From the NCBI RefSeq assembly GCF_030010375.1, contig NZ_JASCRY010000002.1:124001-188000 (forward strand): a stretch of DNA of 64,000 bases, in the 5' to 3' direction. A model generated the notes under the pieces. It did no database searches and was not told the DNA's origin. It saw only the letters and a program-made list of their open reading frames with translations. How positions within the stretch are numbered: position 1 is the first letter of the stretch; each line of letters begins with the position of its first letter. This DNA is from Flavobacterium yafengii (GTDB lineage Bacteria > Bacteroidota > Bacteroidia > Flavobacteriales > Flavobacteriaceae). Positions 1-7,789 of this stretch are shown piece after piece. The position numbers and the translations under genes are program-made.

Positions 1-6
1 AAGCAG

Positions 7-78
7 GGCCCGTTCGTCTATCGGTTAGGACGCATGGTTTTCATCCATGTAAGAGCGGTTCGATTCCGCTACGGGCTA
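7..78 (+). tRNA. tRNA-Glu (anticodon TTC), copy 1
   Basis: A complete 72-nt cloverleaf can be folded. The acceptor stem GGCCCGT pairs with ACGGGCT through a first G-U wobble. The anticodon stem CATGG/CCATG encloses the loop TTTTCAT, giving anticodon TTC (reads GAA/GAG). The T arm is AGCGG-TTCGATT-CCGCT. The 3' CCA is not encoded. The body is identical to the copy at 125-196. The upstream promoter lies outside the window. Confidence 0.95.
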
Positions 79-124
79 CTATTTTCATTGCGTGTTAAAG
101 TTTTCCTGAACTAAGAGGGAGTAT

Positions 125-196
125 GGCCCGTTCGTCTATCGGTTAGGACGCATGGTTTTCATCCATGTAAGAGCGGTTCGATTCCGCTACGGGCTA
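125..196 (+). tRNA. tRNA-Glu (anticodon TTC), copy 2
   Basis: This is an exact duplicate of the 7-78 tRNA body, 46 nt downstream, with the same G1-U72 wobble, anticodon loop TTTTCAT and no encoded CCA. The spacers between the three tRNAs are not alike, so only the tRNA body is conserved. It probably shares one precursor transcript with its neighbours. Confidence 0.95.
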
Positions 197-238
197 CAAA
201 TTTCAATATTTTAGATTGATAAAAACTTAGGGGATAAT

Positions 239-310
239 GGTCCGTTCGTCTAGGGGTTAGGACGCCAAGATTTCGTCTTGGTAACAGGGGTTCGATTCCC
301 TTACGGACTA
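239..310 (+). tRNA. tRNA-Glu (anticodon TTC), divergent copy 3
   Basis: A 72-nt cloverleaf with acceptor GGTCCGT/ACGGACT (again G1-U72), anticodon stem CCAAG/CTTGG around the loop ATTTCGT (anticodon TTC), and T arm AGGGG-TTCGATT-CCCTT. It shares the D-arm framework with copies 1 and 2 but differs throughout the anticodon and T stems and has G rather than A at position 37. It ends only 32 nt before the rpsT start, so rpsT is probably on the same transcript. Confidence 0.92.
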
Positions 311-342
311 CAAAAAATAGTAAAAGATAAAAAAATAATAAA

Positions 343-594
343 ATGGCAAATCATAAATCAGCTTTAAAAAGAATTAGAAGTAACGAAAAGAGAAGAGTAT
401 TAAACAGATACCAACACAAAACTACTCGTAACGCTATCAAAGCCTTGAGAATAGCTACTGATAAAACAGATGCTACTTCTAAATTATCAAGCGTGATATC
501 TATGATTGATAAATTAGCTAAAAAGAACATCATTCATGATAACAAAGCTTCTAATTTAAAATCTAAATTAACTAAGCACGTTGCTAAATTGTAA
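343..594 (+). CDS. rpsT: 30S ribosomal protein S20
   Basis: This 83-residue protein is a primary 16S rRNA-binding component of the small ribosomal subunit. It begins MANHKSALKRIRSNEKRR, the hallmark S20 start, and is rich in Lys and Arg with the helical-hairpin composition of the family; length is normal. The ATG is preceded by an A-rich leader with no strong Shine-Dalgarno, as is usual in Bacteroidetes. Only 32 nt separate it from the third tRNA-Glu and no TAnnTTTG box is visible there, so it is probably released from a tRNA-rpsT precursor by tRNA 3' processing. A strong terminator follows at 617-648. Confidence 0.97.
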   Translation: MANHKSALKRIRSNEKRRVLNRYQHKTTRNAIKALRIATDKTDATSKLSSVISMIDKLAKKNIIHDNKASNLKSKLTKHVAKL

Positions 595-616
595 TTAATA
601 CAATTTATTAAGATAT

Positions 617-648
617 AAAAAAAGCTCTCAATTATGAGAGCTTTTTTT
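617..648. terminator. Bidirectional terminator between rpsT and the receiver gene
   Basis: Perfect stem GCTCTCA/TGAGAGC (624-630 and 635-641), flanked by A7 on the left and T7 on the right. It can stop transcription from both sides: rpsT on the plus strand and the receiver gene (stop at 663) on the minus strand. Confidence 0.9.
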
Positions 649-662
649 ATGGATTATATTTT

Positions 663-1067
663 TTATTCTATCTTGTTCTTTAAGTATTCAAGCATTGAGC
701 GTGTGATTGGTTTCGATAAAAAGTCAATTACCATTGGATATTGTTTCGCTTTTTCTAAGTCTTCAGGATCTATGGTTGAGGAAAGTACAACGACTTTAAT
801 AGTATTGAATTCTGAAAATTCCGGACTGTTGAAATGGTCTAAAAATTCCCATCCTCCCATTACAGGCATGTTTAAATCCAAAAAAATTAATTGCGGGTGT
901 TCGTTTGGTTTGTTTTTGGCATATCTGATGGTGTTAAAGTAGCTTAGTGCTTCTTCTCCATTTTGAGCTGTTATTATTTCATTAGAAAACGATGATTTGA
1001 TTATTACTTTTTTGCATAACATAAGTGTTATAGGGTCATCATCTACACATAAAATTTGATCTAACAT
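663..1067 (-). CDS. CheY-like single-domain response regulator
   Basis: This 134-residue receiver has no output domain. Seen in the sequence: acidic pocket D9-D11, phospho-acceptor D64 in LDLNMPVMGG, switch Ser/Thr at 96-98 and conserved K119 (SKP). Such stand-alone receivers usually act by protein-protein contact or in a phosphorelay. Its ATG overlaps the stop of the upstream kinase by one base (TAATG), implying translational coupling and a cognate pair. It resembles the receiver at 18912-19313, so the two kinase/receiver pairs look paralogous. The regulated process is unknown. Confidence 0.9.
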   Translation of the reverse strand: MLDQILCVDDDPITLMLCKKVIIKSSFSNEIITAQNGEEALSYFNTIRYAKNKPNEHPQLIFLDLNMPVMGGWEFLDHFNSPEFSEFNTIKVVVLSSTIDPEDLEKAKQYPMVIDFLSKPITRSMLEYLKNKIE

Positions 1068-2782
1068 TATTGTTTGTTTTTGAATGTTAATGTAAACGTA
1101 GTTCCTTTGTTGACTTCGCTTTCAATTTCAATTGTTCCTCCCATTGTTTCAACTTGAGATTTTACTAAATAAAGACCTAGTCCTTTACTGTCAGGGTAAT
1201 TGTGGAAACGTTGATAGAGTCCAAATACTTTATCTCTGTTTCGTTCTAAATCGATGCCTATTCCATTATCTTTAAAAACTAATACAACAGTATCGTCTAT
1301 TTCCTGAGTCGTAATGGTTATTTTGAGCTTTCTGTTTTCAGATTTATATTTTATGGCATTTGTCAAAAGATTTAACAATATACTTTCTATGTAAGCTTTA
1401 TTGATGTTTATAATAGAAACTTTTTCGAAATTGAGTTTTATGATTGGTTTGTATAATTCAATTTGAAAATTAAGTTGGCTGAAAACATTTTCAAAGATTT
1501 CTTTTATTAAAACAGCTTCTTTCTGGATAGAAGGATTATCTTTAATGATAATAACTTTTACTAAATCATTGATGGTGTCATTTAATAAATGAGTAGATTT
1601 ATTAAAGCCATTTAAGATTTCTTTTAATTCTTGGTTCTCAATAGGAATGTCTTCCAATAAATTCAGCAGTCCAGTTAAGTTTGATAATGGAGCCCTAAGA
1701 TTGTGAGAGGTTATGTAAGAAAATTGTTTTAAGTCTTTATTGTTTTGGGTTAATTCTCTGATAAGTTGCTCTTTTTCTTTTTCTTGCTTTTTTTCATCGG
1801 TTATGTCTCTTTGAATGGAAATCCAGTGAGAAAGTTCATTCTCAGCATTATAAATTGGTATCATGGAGAAACGAACCCAATATTCTTCTTTGTTTTTGTT
1901 TAGGCTGATTGTTTCTATAAGACATTCCTGTTTGTTTTTAATAGAGCTTAAAAGTTTTTCAAGTTCGTTAATATCGGAATTTGGACTATTAAAAGGATCT
2001 GCAGATTTCCCTGAAATTTCTTCAAACTCATATCCTGACATAGAAGAAAAAGCTGGGTTTGCATAAATGACGTTGGGGATTTTTCCGTCAAAGGAATTGG
2101 CTTCTGTAATGATAATTGAATCTTTGGATTGCGTAAATACCGTTTCCAGTAATTTAAGTCTTTGTTCTTCTTCTTTTTGTTTAGTGATGTCTTGTATAGC
2201 TCCAATCATTCTGATGGCTTTTCCATTTTCATCTTTCAGTAGAAAGCCTTTGTCTAAAACGTATTTGTAAGAGTTGTCAGCGCATTTAAAGCGGTATTGA
2301 TCTTGCCAGTTTTCAGTTTTTTGTTCTATAAAGGAGTAGAGTCTGATAGACATTTTGATACTGTCCTCTGGATGAATTTTATCAAACCACCATTTAGAGC
2401 TATCACCTACTTCGTCTTCTGTGTAGCCAAAAACACTTTCAATTCCTTTATTCCAAGAAAAGCTGTCTTCTTGTATTTTCCAATCCCAAATAGTATCGCT
2501 GGTTGCTTTAGCTACAATATCGTATTTTTCATTCGATTCCTTGATTTCATCATTTGAATTTTTAAGTTTTTCGAAAATGGCTATATTTCTAGTGTCATTT
2601 TTTGATAAAATAAGTTTAAAAATTATTCCGGTAAAAAATATGAATAAGATGTCTTTTGTAAAATTGAAAAACTGATGATTTGAATCAGAAATATATTGTT
2701 GTAATAATTTATGACTAACAATGGCTACAAACATTGAGATTAGAATGTAGATGATGATTACTTGATTGGTTTTGCTTTTCAT
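1067..2782 (-). CDS. Membrane-anchored PAS sensor histidine kinase
   Basis: A 571-residue kinase. Order: two membrane segments (about 8-26 and 43-60), PAS 1 with PAC motif (about 90-202), PAS 2 with PAC (about 210-330), a short coiled coil, HisKA with H360 in SHNLRAPLSN, and an HATPase with N box NLLTNAIKY (471-479), DNGIG (505-509) and GLGL (534-537). All catalytic motifs are intact. PAS 2 has a LOV-like layout but lacks the photoactive Cys, so it is not a light sensor of that type. It should autophosphorylate and pass phosphate to the receiver encoded immediately downstream (TAATG overlap). The ligand is unknown. A possible -7 box (CAAATATA on plus) at 2787-2794 lies only 5 bp before the ATG. 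Confidence 0.92.
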   Translation of the reverse strand: MKSKTNQVIIIYILISMFVAIVSHKLLQQYISDSNHQFFNFTKDILFIFFTGIIFKLILSKNDTRNIAIFEKLKNSNDEIKESNEKYDIVAKATSDTIWDWKIQEDSFSWNKGIESVFGYTEDEVGDSSKWWFDKIHPEDSIKMSIRLYSFIEQKTENWQDQYRFKCADNSYKYVLDKGFLLKDENGKAIRMIGAIQDITKQKEEEQRLKLLETVFTQSKDSIIITEANSFDGKIPNVIYANPAFSSMSGYEFEEISGKSADPFNSPNSDINELEKLLSSIKNKQECLIETISLNKNKEEYWVRFSMIPIYNAENELSHWISIQRDITDEKKQEKEKEQLIRELTQNNKDLKQFSYITSHNLRAPLSNLTGLLNLLEDIPIENQELKEILNGFNKSTHLLNDTINDLVKVIIIKDNPSIQKEAVLIKEIFENVFSQLNFQIELYKPIIKLNFEKVSIININKAYIESILLNLLTNAIKYKSENRKLKITITTQEIDDTVVLVFKDNGIGIDLERNRDKVFGLYQRFHNYPDSKGLGLYLVKSQVETMGGTIEIESEVNKGTTFTLTFKNKQ

Positions 2783-2927
2783 TACTCAAATATAATTAAT
2801 TATTGCTGAATTATTAAACAACATTCGAAACTTATTTTTGAGATTTTTTTAAAGAGCTATTTTTGTGTCTAATGAGTTAAGAATATGTAAACTATTACAT
2901 AAATATTTTTTATATCAAAATAAAGTG

Positions 2928-2935
2928 TACCTTTG
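2928..2935 (+). promoter_or_regulatory. -7 promoter box of typA
   Basis: TACCTTTG matches the Bacteroidetes -7 consensus TAnnTTTG and ends 19 nt before the typA ATG. The preceding region is very AT-rich; no clear TTG -33 element is visible. Confidence 0.7.
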
Positions 2936-2954
2936 CACCCATTAAAAATCACAG

Positions 2955-4751
2955 ATGGAATCTATTAGAAACATTGCAATTATTGCCCACGTCGATCACG
3001 GTAAAACAACTTTGGTTGATAAAATTATGTATCACTGTCAGTTATTTCGTGACAACGAAAACACGGGTGACTTAATCCTTGATAACAACGACTTAGAGCG
3101 CGAAAGAGGTATTACCATTACTTCAAAGAATGTTTCTGTAGTATACAAAGGAACAAAAATCAACATTATCGATACTCCTGGTCACGCCGATTTTGGTGGT
3201 GAGGTTGAGCGTGTATTGAATATGGCTGATGGAGTTTGTCTACTTGTAGATGCTTTTGAAGGGCCAATGCCACAAACACGTTTTGTATTACAAAAAGCAC
3301 TTGACCTTGGTTTAAAACCATGCGTTGTTATTAATAAAGTTGATAAAGAAAACTGTACTCCTGAAGAAGTTCATGAGAAAGTTTTTGACTTAATGTTTGA
3401 ATTAGGTGCAGAAGAGTGGCAGTTGGATTTTCCAACAGTTTACGGTTCAGCTAAAAATAACTGGATGTCTGACCATTGGGAAAACGTAACTGATAATGTG
3501 GAAGCATTGTTAGATATGGTTATTGAAAATGTACCAGCTCCAAAAGTTTCTGAAGGAACACCACAAATGTTGATTACTTCATTAGACTTTTCAGCTTTTA
3601 CAGGTCGTATCGCTATTGGTCGTTTGGAAAGAGGTGTTTTGAAAGAAGGAATGCCAATTTCATTATGCAAAAGAGATGGTACTATTATGAAATCTAGAAT
3701 TAAAGAACTTCATACTTTTGAAGGTCTTGGACGTAAAAAAGTACAAGAAGTTATTGCAGGAGATATTTGTGCAATTATTGGTGTTGAAGGATTTGAAATT
3801 GGAGATACTATCGCTGATTTTGAAAACCCAGAAGCGTTACAAACAATTGCTATTGATGAGCCTACAATGAGTATGTTGTTTACAATTAATGACTCTCCAT
3901 TCTTTGGTAAAGAAGGTAAATTTGTAACTTCTCGTCATATTAGAGACCGTTTAAATAAAGAATTAGAGAAAAACTTAGCAATGAAATTAGGTGAAACTGA
4001 TTCTGCTGATAAGTTCATGGTTTTTGGTCGTGGTGTACTTCACTTGTCTGTTCTTATTGAAACAATGAGAAGAGAAGGATATGAGTTACAAATCGGTCAA
4101 CCACAAGTTATCATCAAAGAAATTGATGGTAAAAAATGTGAGCCAATTGAGGAATTAACAATCGACTTACCAGAAACACTTTCTGGAAGAGCGGTAGAGT
4201 TTGTTTCTTTCCGTAAAGGAGAAATGCTGAGTATGGAAACTAAAGGGGAACGTATGATTATAAAATTTAATATTCCATCACGTGGAATTATTGGATTGCG
4301 TAACCAATTACTTACTGCTACTGCTGGTGAGGCTATTATGGCACACCGTTTCATAGGATATGAGCCTTACAAAGGAGAAATTTCTGGACGTAACAAAGGT
4401 TCATTGATTTCTATGGAAAAAGGAAAAGCTATTCCTTATTCTATTGATAAATTGCAAGATCGTGGTAGATTCTTCGTTAATCCTAATGATGAAATTTACG
4501 AAGGTCAAGTAATTGGAGAAAATTCTCGTAGCGATGATATGTGTGTGAACGTGACTAAAGAGAAAAAACAATCTAACGTTCGTTCTTCTGGAAATGATGA
4601 TAAAGCTAGAATTATTCCTCCAGTCATTTTCTCTCTTGAAGAAGCTTTAGAATACATTCAGAAAGATGAATATGTAGAGGTTACACCAAAATCTATTCGT
4701 TTGAGAAAAATATATTTGACAGAAACAGATAGGAAAAGATTTAAATTCTAA
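2955..4751 (+). CDS. typA: Ribosome-associated translational GTPase TypA/BipA
   Basis: This 598-residue protein is of normal length for TypA, an EF-G-like GTPase that binds ribosomes and supports growth under stress and cold. GTPase motifs: AHVDHGKTT (11-19), GITI (52-55), DTPGHAD (73-79) and NKVD (127-130). The EF-Tu-like domain 2, the EF-G III/V domains and the TypA-specific C-terminal domain follow; the signature [23 protein letters not shown] stretch is present about residues 438-456. It is monocistronic: its own -7 box at 2928-2935 and a terminator at 4771-4806. Confidence 0.97.
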   Translation: MESIRNIAIIAHVDHGKTTLVDKIMYHCQLFRDNENTGDLILDNNDLERERGITITSKNVSVVYKGTKINIIDTPGHADFGGEVERVLNMADGVCLLVDAFEGPMPQTRFVLQKALDLGLKPCVVINKVDKENCTPEEVHEKVFDLMFELGAEEWQLDFPTVYGSAKNNWMSDHWENVTDNVEALLDMVIENVPAPKVSEGTPQMLITSLDFSAFTGRIAIGRLERGVLKEGMPISLCKRDGTIMKSRIKELHTFEGLGRKKVQEVIAGDICAIIGVEGFEIGDTIADFENPEALQTIAIDEPTMSMLFTINDSPFFGKEGKFVTSRHIRDRLNKELEKNLAMKLGETDSADKFMVFGRGVLHLSVLIETMRREGYELQIGQPQVIIKEIDGKKCEPIEELTIDLPETLSGRAVEFVSFRKGEMLSMETKGERMIIKFNIPSRGIIGLRNQLLTATAGEAIMAHRFIGYEPYKGEISGRNKGSLISMEKGKAIPYSIDKLQDRGRFFVNPNDEIYEGQVIGENSRSDDMCVNVTKEKKQSNVRSSGNDDKARIIPPVIFSLEEALEYIQKDEYVEVTPKSIRLRKIYLTETDRKRFKF

Positions 4752-4770
4752 TTCTATTTTTAATAAAATT

Positions 4771-4806
4771 AAAAAAGCCATTCGTTTATTCGAGTGGCTT
4801 TTTTTA
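4771..4806 (+). terminator. Rho-independent terminator of typA
   Basis: Stem GCCATTCG/CGAGTGGC with one G-U pair, loop TTTATT, A-run before and T-run after. It lies 20 nt after the typA stop. Confidence 0.88.
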
Positions 4807-4933
4807 TGGTATTTGTTTCATTAATTTGATTTTTTATCCAAATAATTTTTTTATGCTCAAGACTGCCAAAGTTTATCAGTAGTAGCTTACTTAAAAGTTA
4901 GTTAAAGGGATACTAAAGCCGGTATTTATTCTC

Positions 4934-7723
4934 TTATCTCTTCAAACTAAAATGGCTTTTAGTTTCTCTACCGTCTTCAAGTTTTATTGTGAACCAATAA
5001 TCGTCTGCTGGTAATGGTTCCTTGAGAAAAGTTCCATCCCAACCAAGACTTGAGGGAGATAACTGTTTCAATAACTTTCCATATCGATCAAAAATATATA
5101 TAATTGCATTTTCATAAATACTACTATTTATTCCTTTCAGGTTCCAATAGTCATTGTATCCATCACCATTAGGAGTAAAGAATTTGGGAGCATTTAATAC
5201 GGCAAAACTTTTTGTAGTTTGCCCACATCCATTATTGCTTTCCACAATTAATTCGTGAAAACCACCAGGTACGTTCTCAAAAAGAGTTGAAGTTTGAAAA
5301 GAAGTTTCAGTTCCATTTTCGTATTGAATCATATAATTATAATCACTTGGATTATCGAGTTCAATAATAACTTGATTTGTTTGCTGTAAATCATGTACAA
5401 TTATATTATTTATTTTTGCTAAATACGATAGAGTTACAATGCATTTTCGTGTAGTGGTACAGCCTGATTTGTTTTTTACAGTTACGTTATATTCACCTTC
5501 TTTGTTTATAGATATGGTAGGAGTTGTTTCGCCTGTTGACCATAAATAAGTGAAATCACTGGTTCTAGCTGGGGCTGAAATTCCTGCATTTAATAAGATT
5601 GAGGGATTTGCTAATCCTTCGCATAGGATAATATTTTCTAAAATATTAATTTTTGGAGAAGACTCGACTATAATTTCAAAATTTCCGGTTCCATAACAAC
5701 CTTCAGCATTTTCAGCTCGAATGAATACTGTTTTGGAAATAGAAACAAACGGTTCTTTGAGTTCGTTTATTCCCATAGAGGCATCCTCTTCGTTTGAATA
5801 AAAAAACAAACGTACATCTGAAGGTAAATTCAATTCAGTTTTTATTAAATCTTTTTTCTGTTCTAAATCAAATGATCCTTTTCCGTCACCAAGATCACAT
5901 GCATGCATTGCTTCGGGTAATAATAGGATGTTTTTATTAGCATGTAATATTACAGTTCCTATGCTGTAGCAACTTGAATTTGGTTGTGTAACTTTTACGT
6001 ATATAAGTTCATCTGGAACGCTATTTCGATAATTTACGGGAATAGATTGAGTATTAGTTAGATCATTTTCAGCTTCATTAACGCTATGGTAATAATATAC
6101 TTCATAATCTTTTTTCCCTAAACTAATTGGCTCATTAGCAAGAGTCAAATTAAACAAAGCTAATCCATCAGTAGGAGCACTATCTTGTGTGTCACATTGT
6201 GTTAACTTGTAAGCAGTTGAAAGTATTTTCGGAGCATCATAAATTGTAATTGTTTTTTCAAGAGGCTCTCTGTCTTCCCCGTTTACTGTTTTTATTAGCG
6301 TTACTTTATAATCACCAGCTTGAGCATAAGTATGATAGGCATCAATAGCAGTGGAAGTAAATCCATCACCAAAATCCCAAAGTACACTGTCAATTTTTTC
6401 AACTGAATTACTGTAAAAATGAGTAGCGTCCCCTAAACAATTGAATTCATAACTAAAGGCATATAAGAATAAAGAGGTGATGAATGGGGGGAGTCCTAAT
6501 TTGGCTTTTTTTCCGCCTAAATCAATTTCGTTTTGTAAATAATTACAGTTAGAGCCATCTAATTCAGGATTGTTTATAACAGATAATTTATCGCTACTAT
6601 CATTTCCATTTGAATTATATCCCGAACGGTATATTTTTTCGTCTAAAGCAAGTTGAAGAGCTCCAGCAGTATACAATGAAGTATTTACTGTTGTTTTTGA
6701 AGCAATAATATTTGCGCTTTTAAGATCAAACTGAATCAATGAACTTCCTAAAGAAATTCCTCCGGAATCAAATAAATTGACGGTCAAATATAATTTTTTT
6801 GATTTTGCAGAAAATTCTACACCATATGGATTAGTTCCGTTAAGAATAGAAGATCCATTACTTATTTTTCCTGTGGCTGCATCAAAATCGAATAGCCAAA
6901 CATTACCGGTATTTCGTCTAATTTCACCTTTTGGACCTAATTCATCAGTCGCTTTCAAGGAAGAATTTGCCATAGCAATTTTTTTTCCGTTTGGAGATGT
7001 TTTTAAATATCCTATTGCATTAGATATATAACCACCAGTTGGAACATTCAAAGATGTAGTAGTTTGAATAGGTTTTTTATCAACACCTGATGTACTTATT
7101 TTAAAAGAGTAAAAAGTATTTTTAAAATGGGTTATTAACCAAAAAGAAATGCCATCACCATGCTGAACAGCTGTAATTTTTTCGGAGCATTTAAATTTTA
7201 CATCATCACTATCACCGGGGTCATAAGTTATGAGATGAATGTTCTTTTCTTTGATAGAGATATCTCCTAAGCCATTATTCAACCTCAAATCAACTAGCGA
7301 ATAATTTAATCCATTATTTGGTGGGTCCTCGTCGTTGGAGAGATTATCGTCTACATTTTTTGGATTAGGCTGATCTACAGTAAATATATAATATAAGTTT
7401 AGATTACTCGGATGTGGAACAATGATAGCAGACTGCGTACTTGAGTTATGGCCTAATAAACCATACCCATTTGGCATAACCTGATGTGATTTGTCATATA
7501 CTATAGAGCCATCTGTATAAAACAATAGATTTCCATTTTTATCAGAAATTGTTGTGCATCCTTCTGCAGTATTTAATTTACCATTAGTTAAAGCAACTGG
7601 ACTCCCTGAATTGAAATCAAGACCGGCATTATTACCAAAATACCATATAGCCGCTTCTTTTTGTCCAAAAGTAGGAATGGTTAAAAAAAGGAAAACAAAC
7701 AATAAATGGTAATAATGTTTCAT
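4934..7723 (-). CDS. T9SS type B sorting-domain surface protein with PKD domain
   Basis: About 929 residues. The frame can be opened 9 nt earlier at a TTG (7732), but ATG at 7723 directly precedes a good signal peptide (MKHYYHLLFVFLFL...FGQ) and is preferred. Order: a roughly 400-residue N-terminal region of propeller-like appearance (IWYFGNNAGLDF, LLFYTDG), a PKD domain with the classic WDFGDG (about 440-500), repeat modules rich in CDxxDG, an Ig-like segment, and the 84-residue gliding-motility-associated C-terminal domain (FFTPNGDGYND ... FDRYGK ... DDYW ... GHFSLKR-like end). This domain directs export by T9SS and cell-surface retention. It is the last of four similar genes in tandem. Adhesion or matrix roles are plausible, not shown. 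Confidence 0.88.
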   Translation of the reverse strand: MKHYYHLLFVFLFLTIPTFGQKEAAIWYFGNNAGLDFNSGSPVALTNGKLNTAEGCTTISDKNGNLLFYTDGSIVYDKSHQVMPNGYGLLGHNSSTQSAIIVPHPSNLNLYYIFTVDQPNPKNVDDNLSNDEDPPNNGLNYSLVDLRLNNGLGDISIKEKNIHLITYDPGDSDDVKFKCSEKITAVQHGDGISFWLITHFKNTFYSFKISTSGVDKKPIQTTTSLNVPTGGYISNAIGYLKTSPNGKKIAMANSSLKATDELGPKGEIRRNTGNVWLFDFDAATGKISNGSSILNGTNPYGVEFSAKSKKLYLTVNLFDSGGISLGSSLIQFDLKSANIIASKTTVNTSLYTAGALQLALDEKIYRSGYNSNGNDSSDKLSVINNPELDGSNCNYLQNEIDLGGKKAKLGLPPFITSLFLYAFSYEFNCLGDATHFYSNSVEKIDSVLWDFGDGFTSTAIDAYHTYAQAGDYKVTLIKTVNGEDREPLEKTITIYDAPKILSTAYKLTQCDTQDSAPTDGLALFNLTLANEPISLGKKDYEVYYYHSVNEAENDLTNTQSIPVNYRNSVPDELIYVKVTQPNSSCYSIGTVILHANKNILLLPEAMHACDLGDGKGSFDLEQKKDLIKTELNLPSDVRLFFYSNEEDASMGINELKEPFVSISKTVFIRAENAEGCYGTGNFEIIVESSPKINILENIILCEGLANPSILLNAGISAPARTSDFTYLWSTGETTPTISINKEGEYNVTVKNKSGCTTTRKCIVTLSYLAKINNIIVHDLQQTNQVIIELDNPSDYNYMIQYENGTETSFQTSTLFENVPGGFHELIVESNNGCGQTTKSFAVLNAPKFFTPNGDGYNDYWNLKGINSSIYENAIIYIFDRYGKLLKQLSPSSLGWDGTFLKEPLPADDYWFTIKLEDGRETKSHFSLKR

Positions 7724-7789
7724 AACTATCAAATATAGTCAATATATGCAAAAAAAGTAATATTACGAATCATGAATATAGTTAGCATA

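Noticed and set aside
634..942. Reading frames of 60-130 codons on the opposite strand of most genes (for example 634-942 plus, 12324-12605 plus, 13770-14102 plus)
   Set aside because: They lie wholly inside well-supported genes, show no family motifs or signal sequences, and are expected from AT-rich codon use.
1067..2782. LOV photoreceptor in the sensor kinases (also at 19303-21132)
   Set aside because: The PAS segments resemble LOV in layout (GKSADPFNSP, GYLSKGPETD) but lack the photoactive Cys of the GxNCRFLQ motif.
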